A DNA stretch of 64,000 nt from Corella eumyota. Lineage: Eukaryota > Chordata > Ascidiacea > Phlebobranchia > Corellidae. Shown here in pieces: positions 35,001 through 46,589 of the stretch. The position numbers and the translations under genes were made by a program. Numbering within the stretch: position 1 is the first letter of the stretch; each line of letters begins with the position of its first letter. A model generated the notes under the pieces. It made no database searches. It saw only the letters and a program-made list of their open reading frames with translations, and had not been told where the DNA came from. The stretch spans positions 15,226,990 through 15,290,989 of the forward strand of contig OY720102.1 of the NCBI GenBank assembly GCA_963082875.1, read 5' to 3'.

Positions 35001-38000
35001 ACCTTTAATCAGGCCGAAAAATCGCCATTTGTAGAGTTACTAGATTTGTTGTTATAATTATTTTGATTGTTTATTTGGTTTAATTTGACTCCGTTTACCG
35101 ACTCTATTTGTTATTATTATCTGGTTTAATATTTTGTTTAAGTTTTATTTATAAACAACAAGACGTTAACAGTAATACTTTTATTGTAATACGGAAAATC
35201 ACTTGGTTTGATTAAAATTTACGTTACAAGATCAGCTAGATTGCTAGACTGACGTTACGGTTACAGTACGGTTTGTAGGACCAGTTATTGCGAGATGCAA
35301 CGGTGACCAACTATCGGTAGATTGGTGAAGAAAGTTTAAATTGTTCCAGTATTTATAGCAAAACCGGAAGGCAATAAATGTTCGTTCGTTGTAAAGCCGT
35401 TGGCCTTCAACGTACAGGTTACGTGGCTAATTCTCATTAAGGGCGATTTTAGTGTCCATTGTTTGAAGTTGACGCCCGTTGTAACAAGAATAATTGTTGT
35501 TCATGCCCGGTCAATGACATTGAAGTAGCGTTAAAGTAAACGAGCCATCTGTGGGCTTTGTAGACATGGACGTGTCAAATGTCGGCTTACAGGCAAGGGA
35601 ATAGTTGCAGTCAGAAAATCGTAGCCCGTTTGGAAGTCTGGAGGAGTGCGTATGCCCCTTGTTCACCACTTCTGTTTGTATCGTAAATGTTCGAGAAGAT
35701 ATGGGAACTGTCGTAATTTGTTGTGCCTGGAATGAGGGTTTATGTTGTCTCGGATTATCTAAAAACAAAGTTGTTACGCTTTCTACAGAATGTAGGTTTT
35801 GGCTTTTGTTTTATTTTTGTTCGAGGAGATATGGGAACTGTCGTAATTTGTTGTGCCTGCAATGAGGGTTTATGTTGTCTCGGATTATCTAAAAACAAAG
35901 TTGTTGTGACGCTTCCTACAGAATGTAGGTTTTGGCTTTTGTTTTATTTTTGCGCTATAAAACGTTTATTTGCTGCGCTTTGTTAAAATGGCATAATAGC
36001 CTTAGGTAGTTGTTAGTTATATTTTATTTGTGCGCGCATAGTAAACTAATTATTTAACACTTTTATAAAGGTATCTTATTTTATATCGTAACTCGGAAGT
36101 TTAAAAATATCGAAAGATTTGAAGTATCGGAAGGTTTGAAGTATCGAAAGGTTTGCGTATTCGAGGTTAATTATAGCACTCTACAACTATTTTATTAACC
36201 TTTAATCAGGCCGGAAAATCGCCATTTGTAGAGTTACTAGATTTGTTGTTATAATTATTTTGATTGTTTATTTGGTTTAATTTGACTCCGTTTACCGACT
36301 CTATTTGTTATTATTATCTGGTTTAATATTTTGTTTAAGTTTTATTGATAAACGACAAGACGGTAACAGTAATACTTTTATTGTAATACGGCAAATCACT
36401 TGGTTTGATCAAAAGTTATGTTACAAGATCAGCTAGATCGCTAGACTGGCGTTAAAGTTACAGTACGGTTTGTAGGTCCACTTATTGCGAGATGCGACGG
36501 TGGTCAACTATCGGTAGATCGGCCCGACGATGTAACGATGACCAACTATCGGTAGATTGGTAAAGAAAGTTTAAATTGTTCCAGTATTTATAGCAAAACC
36601 GGAAGGCAATAAAAGTTCGTTCGTTGTAAAGCCGTTGGCCTTCAACGTACAGGTTACGTGGCTAATTCTCGTTAAGGGCGATTTTAGTGTGCATTGTTTG
36701 AAGTTGACGCCCGTTGTAACAAGAATAATTGTTGTACGTGTCCGGTCAATGACATTGAACTGACTTGAACTTAGAATTGATTGTGATAGGCTTATTACAA
36801 TTGATTCTACATCACCTCCCCTTGGAAAAAGTTGTGCATTTCTGGCATATAAAAATTCGGCAGAATAAATATCTTCTTCGGAAAAGCGAATCGAAATTGA
36901 GGAGTGAACTGGTTGACATGTTGCAATCTTCCTTATTTTTGGGCTGTGTCGTGGGCCTGCTTGCGACAAGTGACATTGGAAAGGGACGATGAATGAGCCT
37001 CTGTGGGCGTAGTTGAGCCAGCTTGGGCGTTAAAGTAGACGAGCCATCTGTGGGCTTTGTAGACATGGACGTGTCAAATGTCGGCTTACAGGCAAGGGAA
37101 TAGTTGCAGTCAAAAAATCGTAGCCCGTTTGGAAGTCTATAGGAGTGCGTATGCCCCTTGTTCACCACTTTTGTTTGTATCGCCAATGTTCGAGAAGATA
37201 TGGGAACTGTCGTAATTTGTTGTGCCTGCAATGAGGGTTTATGTTGTCTCGGATTATTCAAAAACAATGTTGTTGTTACGCTTCCTACAAAATGTAGATT
37301 TTGGCGTTTGTTTTATTTTTGTTCGAGGAGATATGGGAAATGTCGTAATTTGTCGTGCCTGCAATGAGGGTTTATGTTGTCTCGGATAATCTAATAACAA
37401 AGTTGTTACGCTTTCTACAGAATGTAGGTTTTGGCGTTTGTTTTATTTTTGCGCTATAAAACGTTTATTTGCTGCGCTTTGTTAAAATGGCATAATAGCC
37501 TTAGGCAGTTGTTAGTTATATTTTATTTGTGCGCGCATAGCAAACTAATTATTTAACACTTTTATAAAGGTATCTTATTTTATATCGTAATTCGGAAGGT
37601 TAAAAATATCGAAAGATTTGAAGTATCGAAAGGTTTGCGTATTCGAGGTTAATTATAGCACTCTACAACTATATTATTAACCTTTAATCAGGCCGGAAAA
37701 TCGCCATTTGTAGAGTTACTAGATTTGTTGTTATAATTATTTTGATTGTTTATTTGGTTTAATTTGACTCCGTTTAGCGACTCTATTTATTATTATTATC
37801 TGGTTTGGTATTTTGTTTAAGTTTTATTTATAAACAACAAGACGTTAACAGTAATACTTTTATTGTAATACGGCAAATCACTTGGTTTAATTAAAATTTA
37901 CGTTACAAGATCAGCTAGATCGCTAGACTGACGTTACGGTTACAATACGGTTTGTAGGACCAGTTATTGCGAGATGCAACGGTGACCAACTATCGGTAGA

Positions 38001-40930
38001 TTGGCAAAGAAAGTTTAAATTGTTCCAGTATTTATAGCAAAACCGGAAGGCAATAAAAATTCGTTCGTTGTAAAGCCGTTGGCCTTCTACGTACGTGTTA
38101 CGTGGTTAATTCTCGTTAAAGGCGATTTTAGTGTGCATTGTTTGAAGTTGACGCCCGTTGTAACAAGAATAATTGTTGTACGTGTCCGGTCAATGACATT
38201 GAAGTAGCGTTAAAGTAGACGAGCCATCTGTGGGCTTTGTAGACATGGACATGTCAAATGTCGGCTTACAGGCAAGGGAATAGTTGCAGTCAGAAAATCG
38301 TAGCCCGTTTGGAAGTCTGGAGGAGTGCGTATGCCCCTTGTTCACCACTTCTGTTTGTATCGTAAATGTTCGAGAAGATATGGGAACTGTCGTAATTTGT
38401 TGTGCCTGGAATGAGGGTTTATGTTGTCTCGGATTATCTAAAAACAAAGTTGTTGTGACGCTTCCTACAGAATGTAGGTTTTGGCTTTTGTTTTATTTTT
38501 GTTCGAGGAGATATGGGAACTGTCGTAATTTGTTGTGCCTGCAATGAGGGTTTATGTTGTCTCGGATTATCTAAAAACAAAGTTGTTACGCTTTCTACAG
38601 AATGTAGATTTTGGCGTTTGTTTTATTTTTGTTCGAGGAGATATGGGAACTGTCGTAATTTGTTGTGCCTGCAATGAGGGTTTATGTTGTCTCGGATTAT
38701 CTAAAAACAAAGTTGTTACGCTTTCTACAGAATGTAGATTTTGGCGTTTGTTTTATTTTTGTTCGAGGAGATATGGGAACTGTCGTAATTTGTTGTGCCT
38801 GCAATGAGGGTTTATGTTGTCTCGGATTATCTAAAAACAAAGTTGTTGTGACGCTTCCTACAGAATGTAGGTTTTGGCTTTTGTTTTATTTTTGCGCTAT
38901 AAAACGTTTATTTGCTGCGCTTTGTTAAAATGGCATAATAGCCTTAGGCAGTTGTTAGTTATATTTTATTTATGCGCGCATAGCAAACTAATTATTTAAC
39001 ACTTTTATAAAGGTATCTTATTTTATATCGTAATTCGGAAGTTTAAAAATATCGAAAGATTTGAAGTATCGAAAGGTTTGCGTATTCGAGGTTAATTATA
39101 GCACTCTACAACTATATTATTAACCTTTAATCAGGCCGGAAAATCGCCATTTGTAGAGTTACTAGATTTGTTGTTATAATTATTTTGATTGTTTATTTGG
39201 TTTAATTTGACTCCGTTTAGCGACTCTATTTATTATTATTATCTGGTTTGGTATTTTGTTTAAGTTTTATTTATAAACAACAAGACGTTAACAGTAATAC
39301 TTTTATTGTAATACGGCAAATCACTTGGTTTAATTAAAATTTACGTTACAAGATCAGCTAGATCGCTAGACTGACGTTACGGTTACAATACGGTTTGTAG
39401 GACCAGTTATTGCGAGATGCAACGGTGACCAACTATCGGTAGATTGGCAAAGAAAGTTTAAATTGTTCCAGTATTTATAGCAAAACCGGAAGGCAATAAA
39501 AATTCGTTCGTTGTAAAGCCGTTGGCCTTCTACGTACGTGTTACGTGGTTAATTCTCGTTAAAGGCGATTTTAGTGTGCATTGTTTGAAGTTGACGCCCG
39601 TTGTAACAAGAATAATTGTTGTACGTGTCCGGTCAATGACATTGAAGTAGCGTTAAAGTAGACGAGCCATCTGTGGGCTTTGTAGACATGGACATGTCAA
39701 ATGTCGGCTTACAGGCAAGGGAATAGTTGCAGTCAGAAAATCGTAGCCCGTTTGGAAGTCTGGAGGAGTGCGTATGCCCCTTGTTCACCACTTCTGTTTG
39801 TATCGTAAATGTTCGAGAAGATATGGGAACTGTCGTAATTTGTTGTGCCTGGAATGAGGGTTTATGTTGTCTCGGATTATCTAAAAACAAAGTTGTTGTG
39901 ACGCTTCCTACAGAATGTAGGTTTTGGCTTTTGTTTTATTTTTGTTCGAGGAGATATGGGAACTGTCGTAATTTGTTGTGCCTGCAATGAGGGTTTATGT
40001 TGTCTCGGATTATCTAAAAACAAAGTTGTTACGCTTTCTACAGAATGTAGGTTTTGGCTTTTGTTTTATTTTTGTTCGAGGAGATATGGGAACTGTCGTA
40101 ATTTGTTGTGCCTGCAATGAGGGTTTATGTTGTCTCGGATTATCTAAAAACAAAGTTGTTACGCTTTCTACAGAATGTAGATTTTGGCGTTTGTTTTATT
40201 TTTGTTCGAGGAGATATGGGAACTGTCGTAATTTGTTGTGCCTGCAATGAGGGTTTATGTTGTCTCGGATTATCTAAAAACAAAGTTGTTGTGACGCTTC
40301 CTACAGAATGTAGGTTTTGGCTTTTGTTTTATTTTTGCGCTATAAAACGTTTATTTGCTGCGCTTTGTTAAAATGGCATAATAGCCTTAGGCAGTTGTTA
40401 GTTATATTTTATTTATGCGCGCATAGCAAACTAATTATTTAACACTTTTATAAAGGTATCTTATTTTATATCGTAATTCGGAAGTTTAAAAATATCGAAA
40501 GATTTGAAGTATCGAAAGGTTTGCGTATTCGAGGTTAATTATAGCACTCTACAACTACATTATTAACCTTTAATCAGGCCGGAAAATCGCCATTTGTAGA
40601 GTTACTAGATTTGTTGTTATAATTATTTTGATTGTTTATTTGGTTTAATTTGACTCCGTTTAGCGACTCTATTTATTATTATTATCTGGTTTGGTATTTT
40701 GTTTAAGTTTTATTGATAAACAACAAGACATTAACAGTAATACTTTTATTGTAATACGGCAAATCACTTGGTTTAATTAAAATTTACGTTACAAGATCAA
40801 CTAGATCGCTAGACTGACGTTACGGTTACAGTACGGTTTGTAGGACCAGTTATTGCGAGATGCAACGGTGACCAACTATCGGTAGATTGGTGAAGAAAGT
40901 TTAAGTTGTTCCAGTATTTATAGCAAAACC
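29040..40930 (-). repeat. tandem array built from a broken Gypsy-like LTR element (fossil)
   Basis: Nine full units and a partial one share an anchor (CTCCGTTTA) at 29041, 30225, 31405, 32585, 33765, 35089, 36286, 37768, 39211 and 40654. Spacing is 1180 bp in the plainest units and up to 1482 bp in others, mostly because an internal block of about 130 bp occurs two, three or four times. Read on the minus strand, one unit shows a purine tract (AAGGGGAGG) just before an LTR that begins TGTAGA and ends TCTACA (about 36226-36811), with a TATAAATA box inside and a leader after it. The array is thus LTR plus leader repeated, with no intact coding region. Units 2-4 are nearly identical, as are the last two, so growth was recent. 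Short open frames in it are not genes. Confidence 0.8.
36758..37025 (-). mobile_element. 3' internal remnant of the LTR element inside the array (fossil)
   Basis: About 215-270 bp found in only one unit. On the minus strand it is the last piece of internal sequence, the purine tract and the start of the LTR. It shows which element gave rise to the array. The element is broken, with almost all its coding part absent. Confidence 0.6.
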
Positions 40931-41050
40931 ATATACATGGCAAAAATCAAAAATCGTTTCGAAAAACAAAAATCGTTTCGAGAAAAAAAAATTTTGTTTC
41001 GAGCAAAATTTGCATTTTCTAGTGGTAAGGTGGCAGTAGAGGACCATTTT
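40931..41050. repeat. left TTTCGAAAC-type cluster at block border
   Basis: Just after the LTR-derived array stops come repeated CGTTTCGAAAAA and TTTTGTTTCGAG motifs, then TTTTCTAGTGGTAAGG. The reverse complement of the cluster at 53600-53757 reads similarly, ending TTCTCTAGGTGGTACG, so the two could be imperfect inverted ends of one block. Confidence 0.5.
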
Positions 41051-41084
41051 TAAACTTTGTAGTATTTTATGTAATTACAATGGG

Positions 41085-41515
41085 AACGAGAAATTTAAGT
41101 GAATGGTAAAATAAAGGGACCGGAAATGAAGGAACTAAAAAAAGCTGCCTACGATAAAGGGGGGACGCGAAAAATGAAGGAACAGAAAATAAAGGACCCA
41201 GTAAACAAAGGAACGGAAAATAAAGGAGCGGGAAAATGAAGGAACCGAAAAATGAGGGAACGGGAAAATGAAGGAACCGAAAAATGATGGAACGGGAAAA
41301 TGAAGGAACCGAAAAATGAAAGAACTGGAAAATAAAAGATCGGGAAAATGAGGGAACGGTAAAATGAAGGAAACGGAAAATGAAGGAACCGGTAAATAAA
41401 GGAACGGAAAATGAAGGAGCGGTAAAATGAAGGAACCGGAAAATGAGGAAACGAGAAAATGAAGGAACGGAAAATAAAAGAACTGGAAAATGAGGGAAGG
41501 AACGGGAAATAATTT
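41085..41515 (+). repeat. purine-rich degenerate repeat
   Basis: Roughly 20-22 bp irregular repeats of GGAACNGAAAATGAAGGAAC type. Strong strand asymmetry (almost no C or T runs). No coding signal. Confidence 0.85.
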
Positions 41516-44099
41516 ATAAACGCAAATTGCCTGATGAATTTACCATTAATGGCATTTATTTATAAATACATTAAAATTACCTTAGTGAACACACCACATA
41601 CTGGTGCAATACACAATCTAAAATCAGGTTATGTACCTTTTCGTGCCTAACATCTTCGTTTAATGCACCTTTGTTTTATTTTATGTCAAAAGTTTTTGGT
41701 GAAATAACAGTTGGTAAATACGAGAACATTAAATTACAGTTGGTGAAATTAGTACAAAATCATACTTAACATACACATTTTTAAAATGTTAACATAGCAC
41801 ATAGCTTGTCATTAAGAAAAAAAAATCATAAGCATTAACGAAAATAAAGTTGTATTTTATAAATTTTGTTTCCATTTAAAAATTAACACTTTTTAATACA
41901 AAATTATATCGTGGTACAATACAGTTGGTAAATTTGAATAAGTTATAACTAATTTAAGTTTAACATTCAAAAAAATAATTAAAATCCAGCACTTAATAGA
42001 AGCTTAACATTAAAAACATTTTAATAAAATTAAGCAGTTTTTTTTTTAATTCCAGTTTTCATATTTCTTAAAATTGACCACAATGAAGTCTTTCAGTAGA
42101 ATAATCTAAATAAGGTGAAACAAAAATTTTAAAATTTTGTACTAAACACCATAGCAATTTAAAACTAGATTTAGTTGAAAAATAAAATATGGAAAAAAAA
42201 ATTAAAAAGCAAAATACAGAATGTTAAGGTTCATGTTGTCCGGCTCTAGACAAAACAACGAGTCGTTTACCATAGTAGAGAATTTAGGAGAGCCGTAATC
42301 CTGACAAGACAATTTCTCCATAAGTATTTCCCCATAAGAGAGAATTTTGGAAAGCCGTAAACCAGCCAGAGAATTTAGAAGCAAAAATTTAATATTACTG
42401 ACAATAACAATTTGTTTGGTATTTGAAGATTCTAAACAATAATAATGTTAATTTAAATTATCATTTCATAACATGCAATTACAATATTACTAATTAACAA
42501 ACACTTTTTTATTTATTATTTGTTTTTTGCGTTTAATATTGTTGAGTTTTCTCGCTTAATGACTGTGGCAATATATTTTAATAAACAAAAGTATTTTAAT
42601 AAAACAAAATATAAATTTTGCTATATTTACTTTCTAAGTTCCAACAATCAGTAAAATTAAACAACTTACCTTAAATTAAAGGTCTTCAGCTCAACACAGC
42701 ATTTTAAAGATTATTATTGAGAGTGTAAACTTATTCCTAAAAATAAATTTTATTTTAATAAATCTTGTTAAAATACCTATGAATTTAATTATATTAATAA
42801 CAAAATCAAATTTTTATATCTTGAAAAATAGCGACACCATGTAAAAAGTTCAGAGTGTTTTTTTAAATGATGTCACAAACTGCTTTGGTGTGGTAATTAT
42901 AATGTATGCTAAGATGTTAAAAGCCTAAACTAAATATAAAACAAATGATTGTACTTAAAATGTAGAAAAACTAGCAATTAAATGATGCTACCTACAGGTT
43001 GACACAAAAGGGTTTAAGGAGACAACAGAAGTATTATATGAAGAAAATGCGAATGGCTCGGTTGTAAACAATTAGGCTTGCACAGAGTTGCAAAATTTTT
43101 ATCCAAAACCTGCCTAACATATAATGTTCTTGTAAGATATTAAATCTCCTTTGTGCCAAAGTCTAACCATCACCATCATTCGATTGCAAATTAAATTTAC
43201 TTTAGAAATGGGCAAATTAAAATGTAGCACACAGGGGTCGTGACGTCTTTTCTGCAAAAAAAATTATAATTGAAATGCATAATTTCCTCTTATAATGCGC
43301 TTGTTGACCTTTTTATTCCTCCGAGCTAATTTTTTAATTACCACTGTTCCTATTTAAGCCTATATAACACTTTTTTCATTTTAACTTATTTTGTAAAAAA
43401 ACAATTTAGCATTTACAATATGGAGACAGCTAATACGTAGAGAGCTAAATTAAAAAGTTTGTTAATTATAGGCATATGTCATTAGTAAACGAAAATGTTA
43501 CCTAGCAAGAAAATCTGCAAATATCATGAAAATAAAAATTTAACAAACAACACCCCACAAAAGTTTGGTCAAAATGCTTGCAATAGCAGTGAATTGTTTA
43601 AATGCTAAGTTCTTATAGTTTACAATTCTATGACTTCTTTCTAACTATAAAATAGATGTGATTCCAATTCTTTCAACAAAATGTATATATTATATAGGCC
43701 TATATTGTTTATTTTAAACATGTCATTGAGTAGATAAATTTTTATTTTTTAATTAAATATCATATATATAAATCTTAATCTATTGATTTATATGTTGGTT
43801 ATATCTATAAAAATAAAATCAACATACCGTATAGAACAAGAAAAAAATACTTCATCACAAGGTTTGTCGATTTTTAAATTTGGTTTTTAAATCACCAAAA
43901 ACTCTAAGAAATGGTGTATCTCAGTTACTGTATCTTTTTTGGAAAACCTTTTTCTTTTAGCATAAGTGTTCCTGAAATATATAACATATATATTACCTTG
44001 CTAAGGTCTTATGTTGTTAAGACTGTCAAAAACATATTAAAGTAACAAGAATGTTAAAAATTAAATGTCAAAAACTAGTATAAACTGGGTATTTATAAG
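41516..44099. other. AT-rich DNA without recognised gene
   Basis: Very AT-rich, with homopolymer runs and no exon pair I could support on either strand. The 60-codon minus-strand frame at 42202-42384 has no recognisable features. Confidence 0.5.
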
Positions 44100-44235
44100 C
44101 TATACAGGATCGAATGGACCAAATGGATCAAATGTATAACAAATGGATAGCAAATGAACCGAATGGATCGATCCATTTGATCGATTCGGTCCATTCGCTA
44201 ACCATTTAATATACAATCCATTCGAACCTGTATAG
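44100..44235. repeat. 136 bp imperfect palindrome
   Basis: Arms of about 64 bp run from CTATACAGG to CCTGTATAG, with matched internal GAATGGA and CCGAAT blocks, meeting near GGATCGATCC. It would fold into a long hairpin. TTTATA lies on both sides, and GTATAAACTGG lies further out on both sides (near 44079 and 44250). It looks like a foldback MITE. Confidence 0.7.
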
Positions 44236-44659
44236 TTTATAGGTACCGGTATAAACTGGACATTACCTTTTTTTCCATGTTTCCTGTTAACATTTTACCA
44301 TTTATTTTGTTCAGACAGTCAGAGAAGAAATTTACAAAACTATTCTTGAAAATACAGTTAGACATTTACTACGCCAGATTGTTTACCGTCTGACTGCTGC
44401 ATATTAAAATTTTATTTAGTAAATGAAGTACCAGTATAAGAATTGTCCAAAAAAAATTTATTCAAGTTTATACTGTCTGACTGTTGTCGGCAAGTCTTAT
44501 CAAGTAACAACTTAACATAGCTAAAATTGTTTAAAAGAGGGCTTTTAACTTTTAACTGTTTTTAATTTAAATATTGTATATATTTTTTTAAGTTAAAGTT
44601 AAACACTTAATAAATTATTTAAAAGAACTATAAGCTGGCCTATAAGATAGGCTACAGTT
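44236..44659. other. AT-rich spacer
   Basis: No feature supported beyond AT-rich DNA. Confidence 0.45.
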
Positions 44660-44910
44660 ACCAAAAATTTTGAACACAATTACTTTTTGAAACAAAGTTT
44701 GTTTCTGAAACAATTTTCGAAACAAAATTTGTTTCTCGAAACGAATTTTGTTTCACGAAATAATTTTCGAAACGATATTTTTTTTGAAACAAAATTTGTT
44801 TCTGGAAACGAATTTCGTTTCCAAAATTGTTTCGAGAAACAAAATTTGTTTTAAAAAGTAAACTGTGTTTTAAATTTCAAAATTGTTTTTAGAAATAATT
44901 TTGTTTTATA
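44660..44910. repeat. internal TTTCGAAAC-type cluster
   Basis: A run of short palindromic motifs (GAAACAAAATTTGTTTC, CGAAACGAATTTCGTTTC and relatives). The same family occurs at 40931-41010 and 53630-53745 and nowhere else I noticed. Confidence 0.75.
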
Positions 44911-46589
44911 CAAACCAAAACGGATTTTATTACTTAGTAATCATTTTTGACAATTTAAATGAAATTATTATAACATGAATGTAGATGTGCGAAATCACGC
45001 GGCAAAAAAACAAGCAGGCTTTATTATTACGATCTTATGTAAAAAAATAAAAAAAGAGAGTCAAAACCAAATAAGGGTTAGTTTATCTAACACTTTTTTA
45101 CTCTCTTTCGAATAATATATACAACTAAGGCATACAAAAAGTAATAAAGTCAATTTAATTTAATCGGAATCAAAATAAATTTGATTAAAAATTATTTTAA
45201 AATTGCGCCCCCTAACGTTTAGGAACAAGTTTTGTGAATTTTTTTTGCGATGCATACTAATTACCAACTGACAGACTGACCAACGACAGAGCGATTATGA
45301 ACTATTTTTTTAATAATTGCTAAGAATTATTTCAGTTTTTGGTAATAAATTAGGTTATTATTTATAGTTGACTGAACTAATATAATCAAAAATGAATAAG
45401 GAAACGAATTTTGGAAGGTAATGTTTTTTATTTTCTTTTTGTTTTGACTACTCTTACTGTCTGACTGTTTTATAAGGCACGATTTGTACCATCTTACTAG
45501 TCCATCGAGTCCTATATAACTCAGAATTTTATTGTATTGTGCAATTTTAAGTGCTAAAACTCTGTTTGTCATTAAACTTTATTTTTATTAATTTATTTTT
45601 TAACTGATTGACTGAATTGGATGTAAATGTTACAGGCATTATAAGTGATTGCCAGTCGATCCATACCCCGGTTTATGTCACCAAAGCGGTCTGTACTCGA
45701 AACAACGGCAATTTTTTTTTTGCGGTGATTTTTTGCCTTTTGGACCGCTACGCAAACCTTTGTATCAACGGGCGATCCAAACTCGGTCTTTTTTACGTTA
45801 TTTGTAAATATGATATGTTGCTAGTTATAATCTATTTCTATTTTTTACCGAATAAATGTTGGATATATGCTTTAGTAAATGTGTTTTTCAACGTTTCTAG
45901 TGATAAATTATTGTGTTGTTGACATCTTTTTTGTCAGCTGCTTTTAACCATTATTGCAACCAAGACGTAAGATAAGGGTAATAGCTTTGACGTGTAATCG
46001 GAATTTTTATCAGTTGACCTTATTCATTTTAAATTATTGTCACGGTGATTAGCTTTTATAACATACCAGCGAACACTTTTTGTTACATAAAAAAAAACTT
46101 CGTGTATTAATAGTCTTGTTTTAAGCATAAATACATAATTTCAAAGTAAAACTTTTTACAATTCATAAACATAACAAAAAACAAATAACACAATATATTT
46201 TAATAACAAGATTTCCTTTTAATCATTATTTTTTTGTAGATTAAAATGGTGTAAGCATACTTATTGGCCATACGCCAAATTCTGTGGCCTGACTTTTTGG
46301 TACACTTGTTCACTTAAATTGTATTAAAATTTATTAACAATACTAAGTACGACATATATAAGTACTTATCGCACATTTCTACTAAGATAAAACACTTTAA
46401 ATAAACCGATTCGGCATGTATATGCGCCTGAATTATATAAAGGGTGACGCAATGCAAGTACGAATGGACTTGAACCCGAGTACAGATCGCCTTGTGCGCA
46501 TCGACCTGAGTACGGATCAAAATATATACCGATATATTTTAATGTTTGTTATCGATAATTTTAATGAAACAGTGTTATTTATTTTTTAG
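44911..46589. other. AT-rich DNA upstream of the recombinase-like gene
   Basis: Should hold the promoter and first exon(s) of the gene that follows, whose first exon I can recognise is 46590. The 104-codon plus-strand frame at 45608-45922 is not supported by any motif. A tRNA-like B box (GGTTCAAGTCC, minus strand) lies near 46470. Confidence 0.4.

Noticed and set aside
36571-37267. Minus-strand frames of 132 and 151 codons
   Set aside because: They run through LTR and leader sequence of the fossil element and are not independent genes.
29464-40371. Many 85-90 codon frames on both strands
   Set aside because: They repeat with the LTR-derived array, overlap each other on opposite strands and have no domain. 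They are chance frames in a fossil repeat.
46314-46520. 68-codon minus-strand frame
   Set aside because: No motif, AT-rich context, no splice partner; composition explains it.
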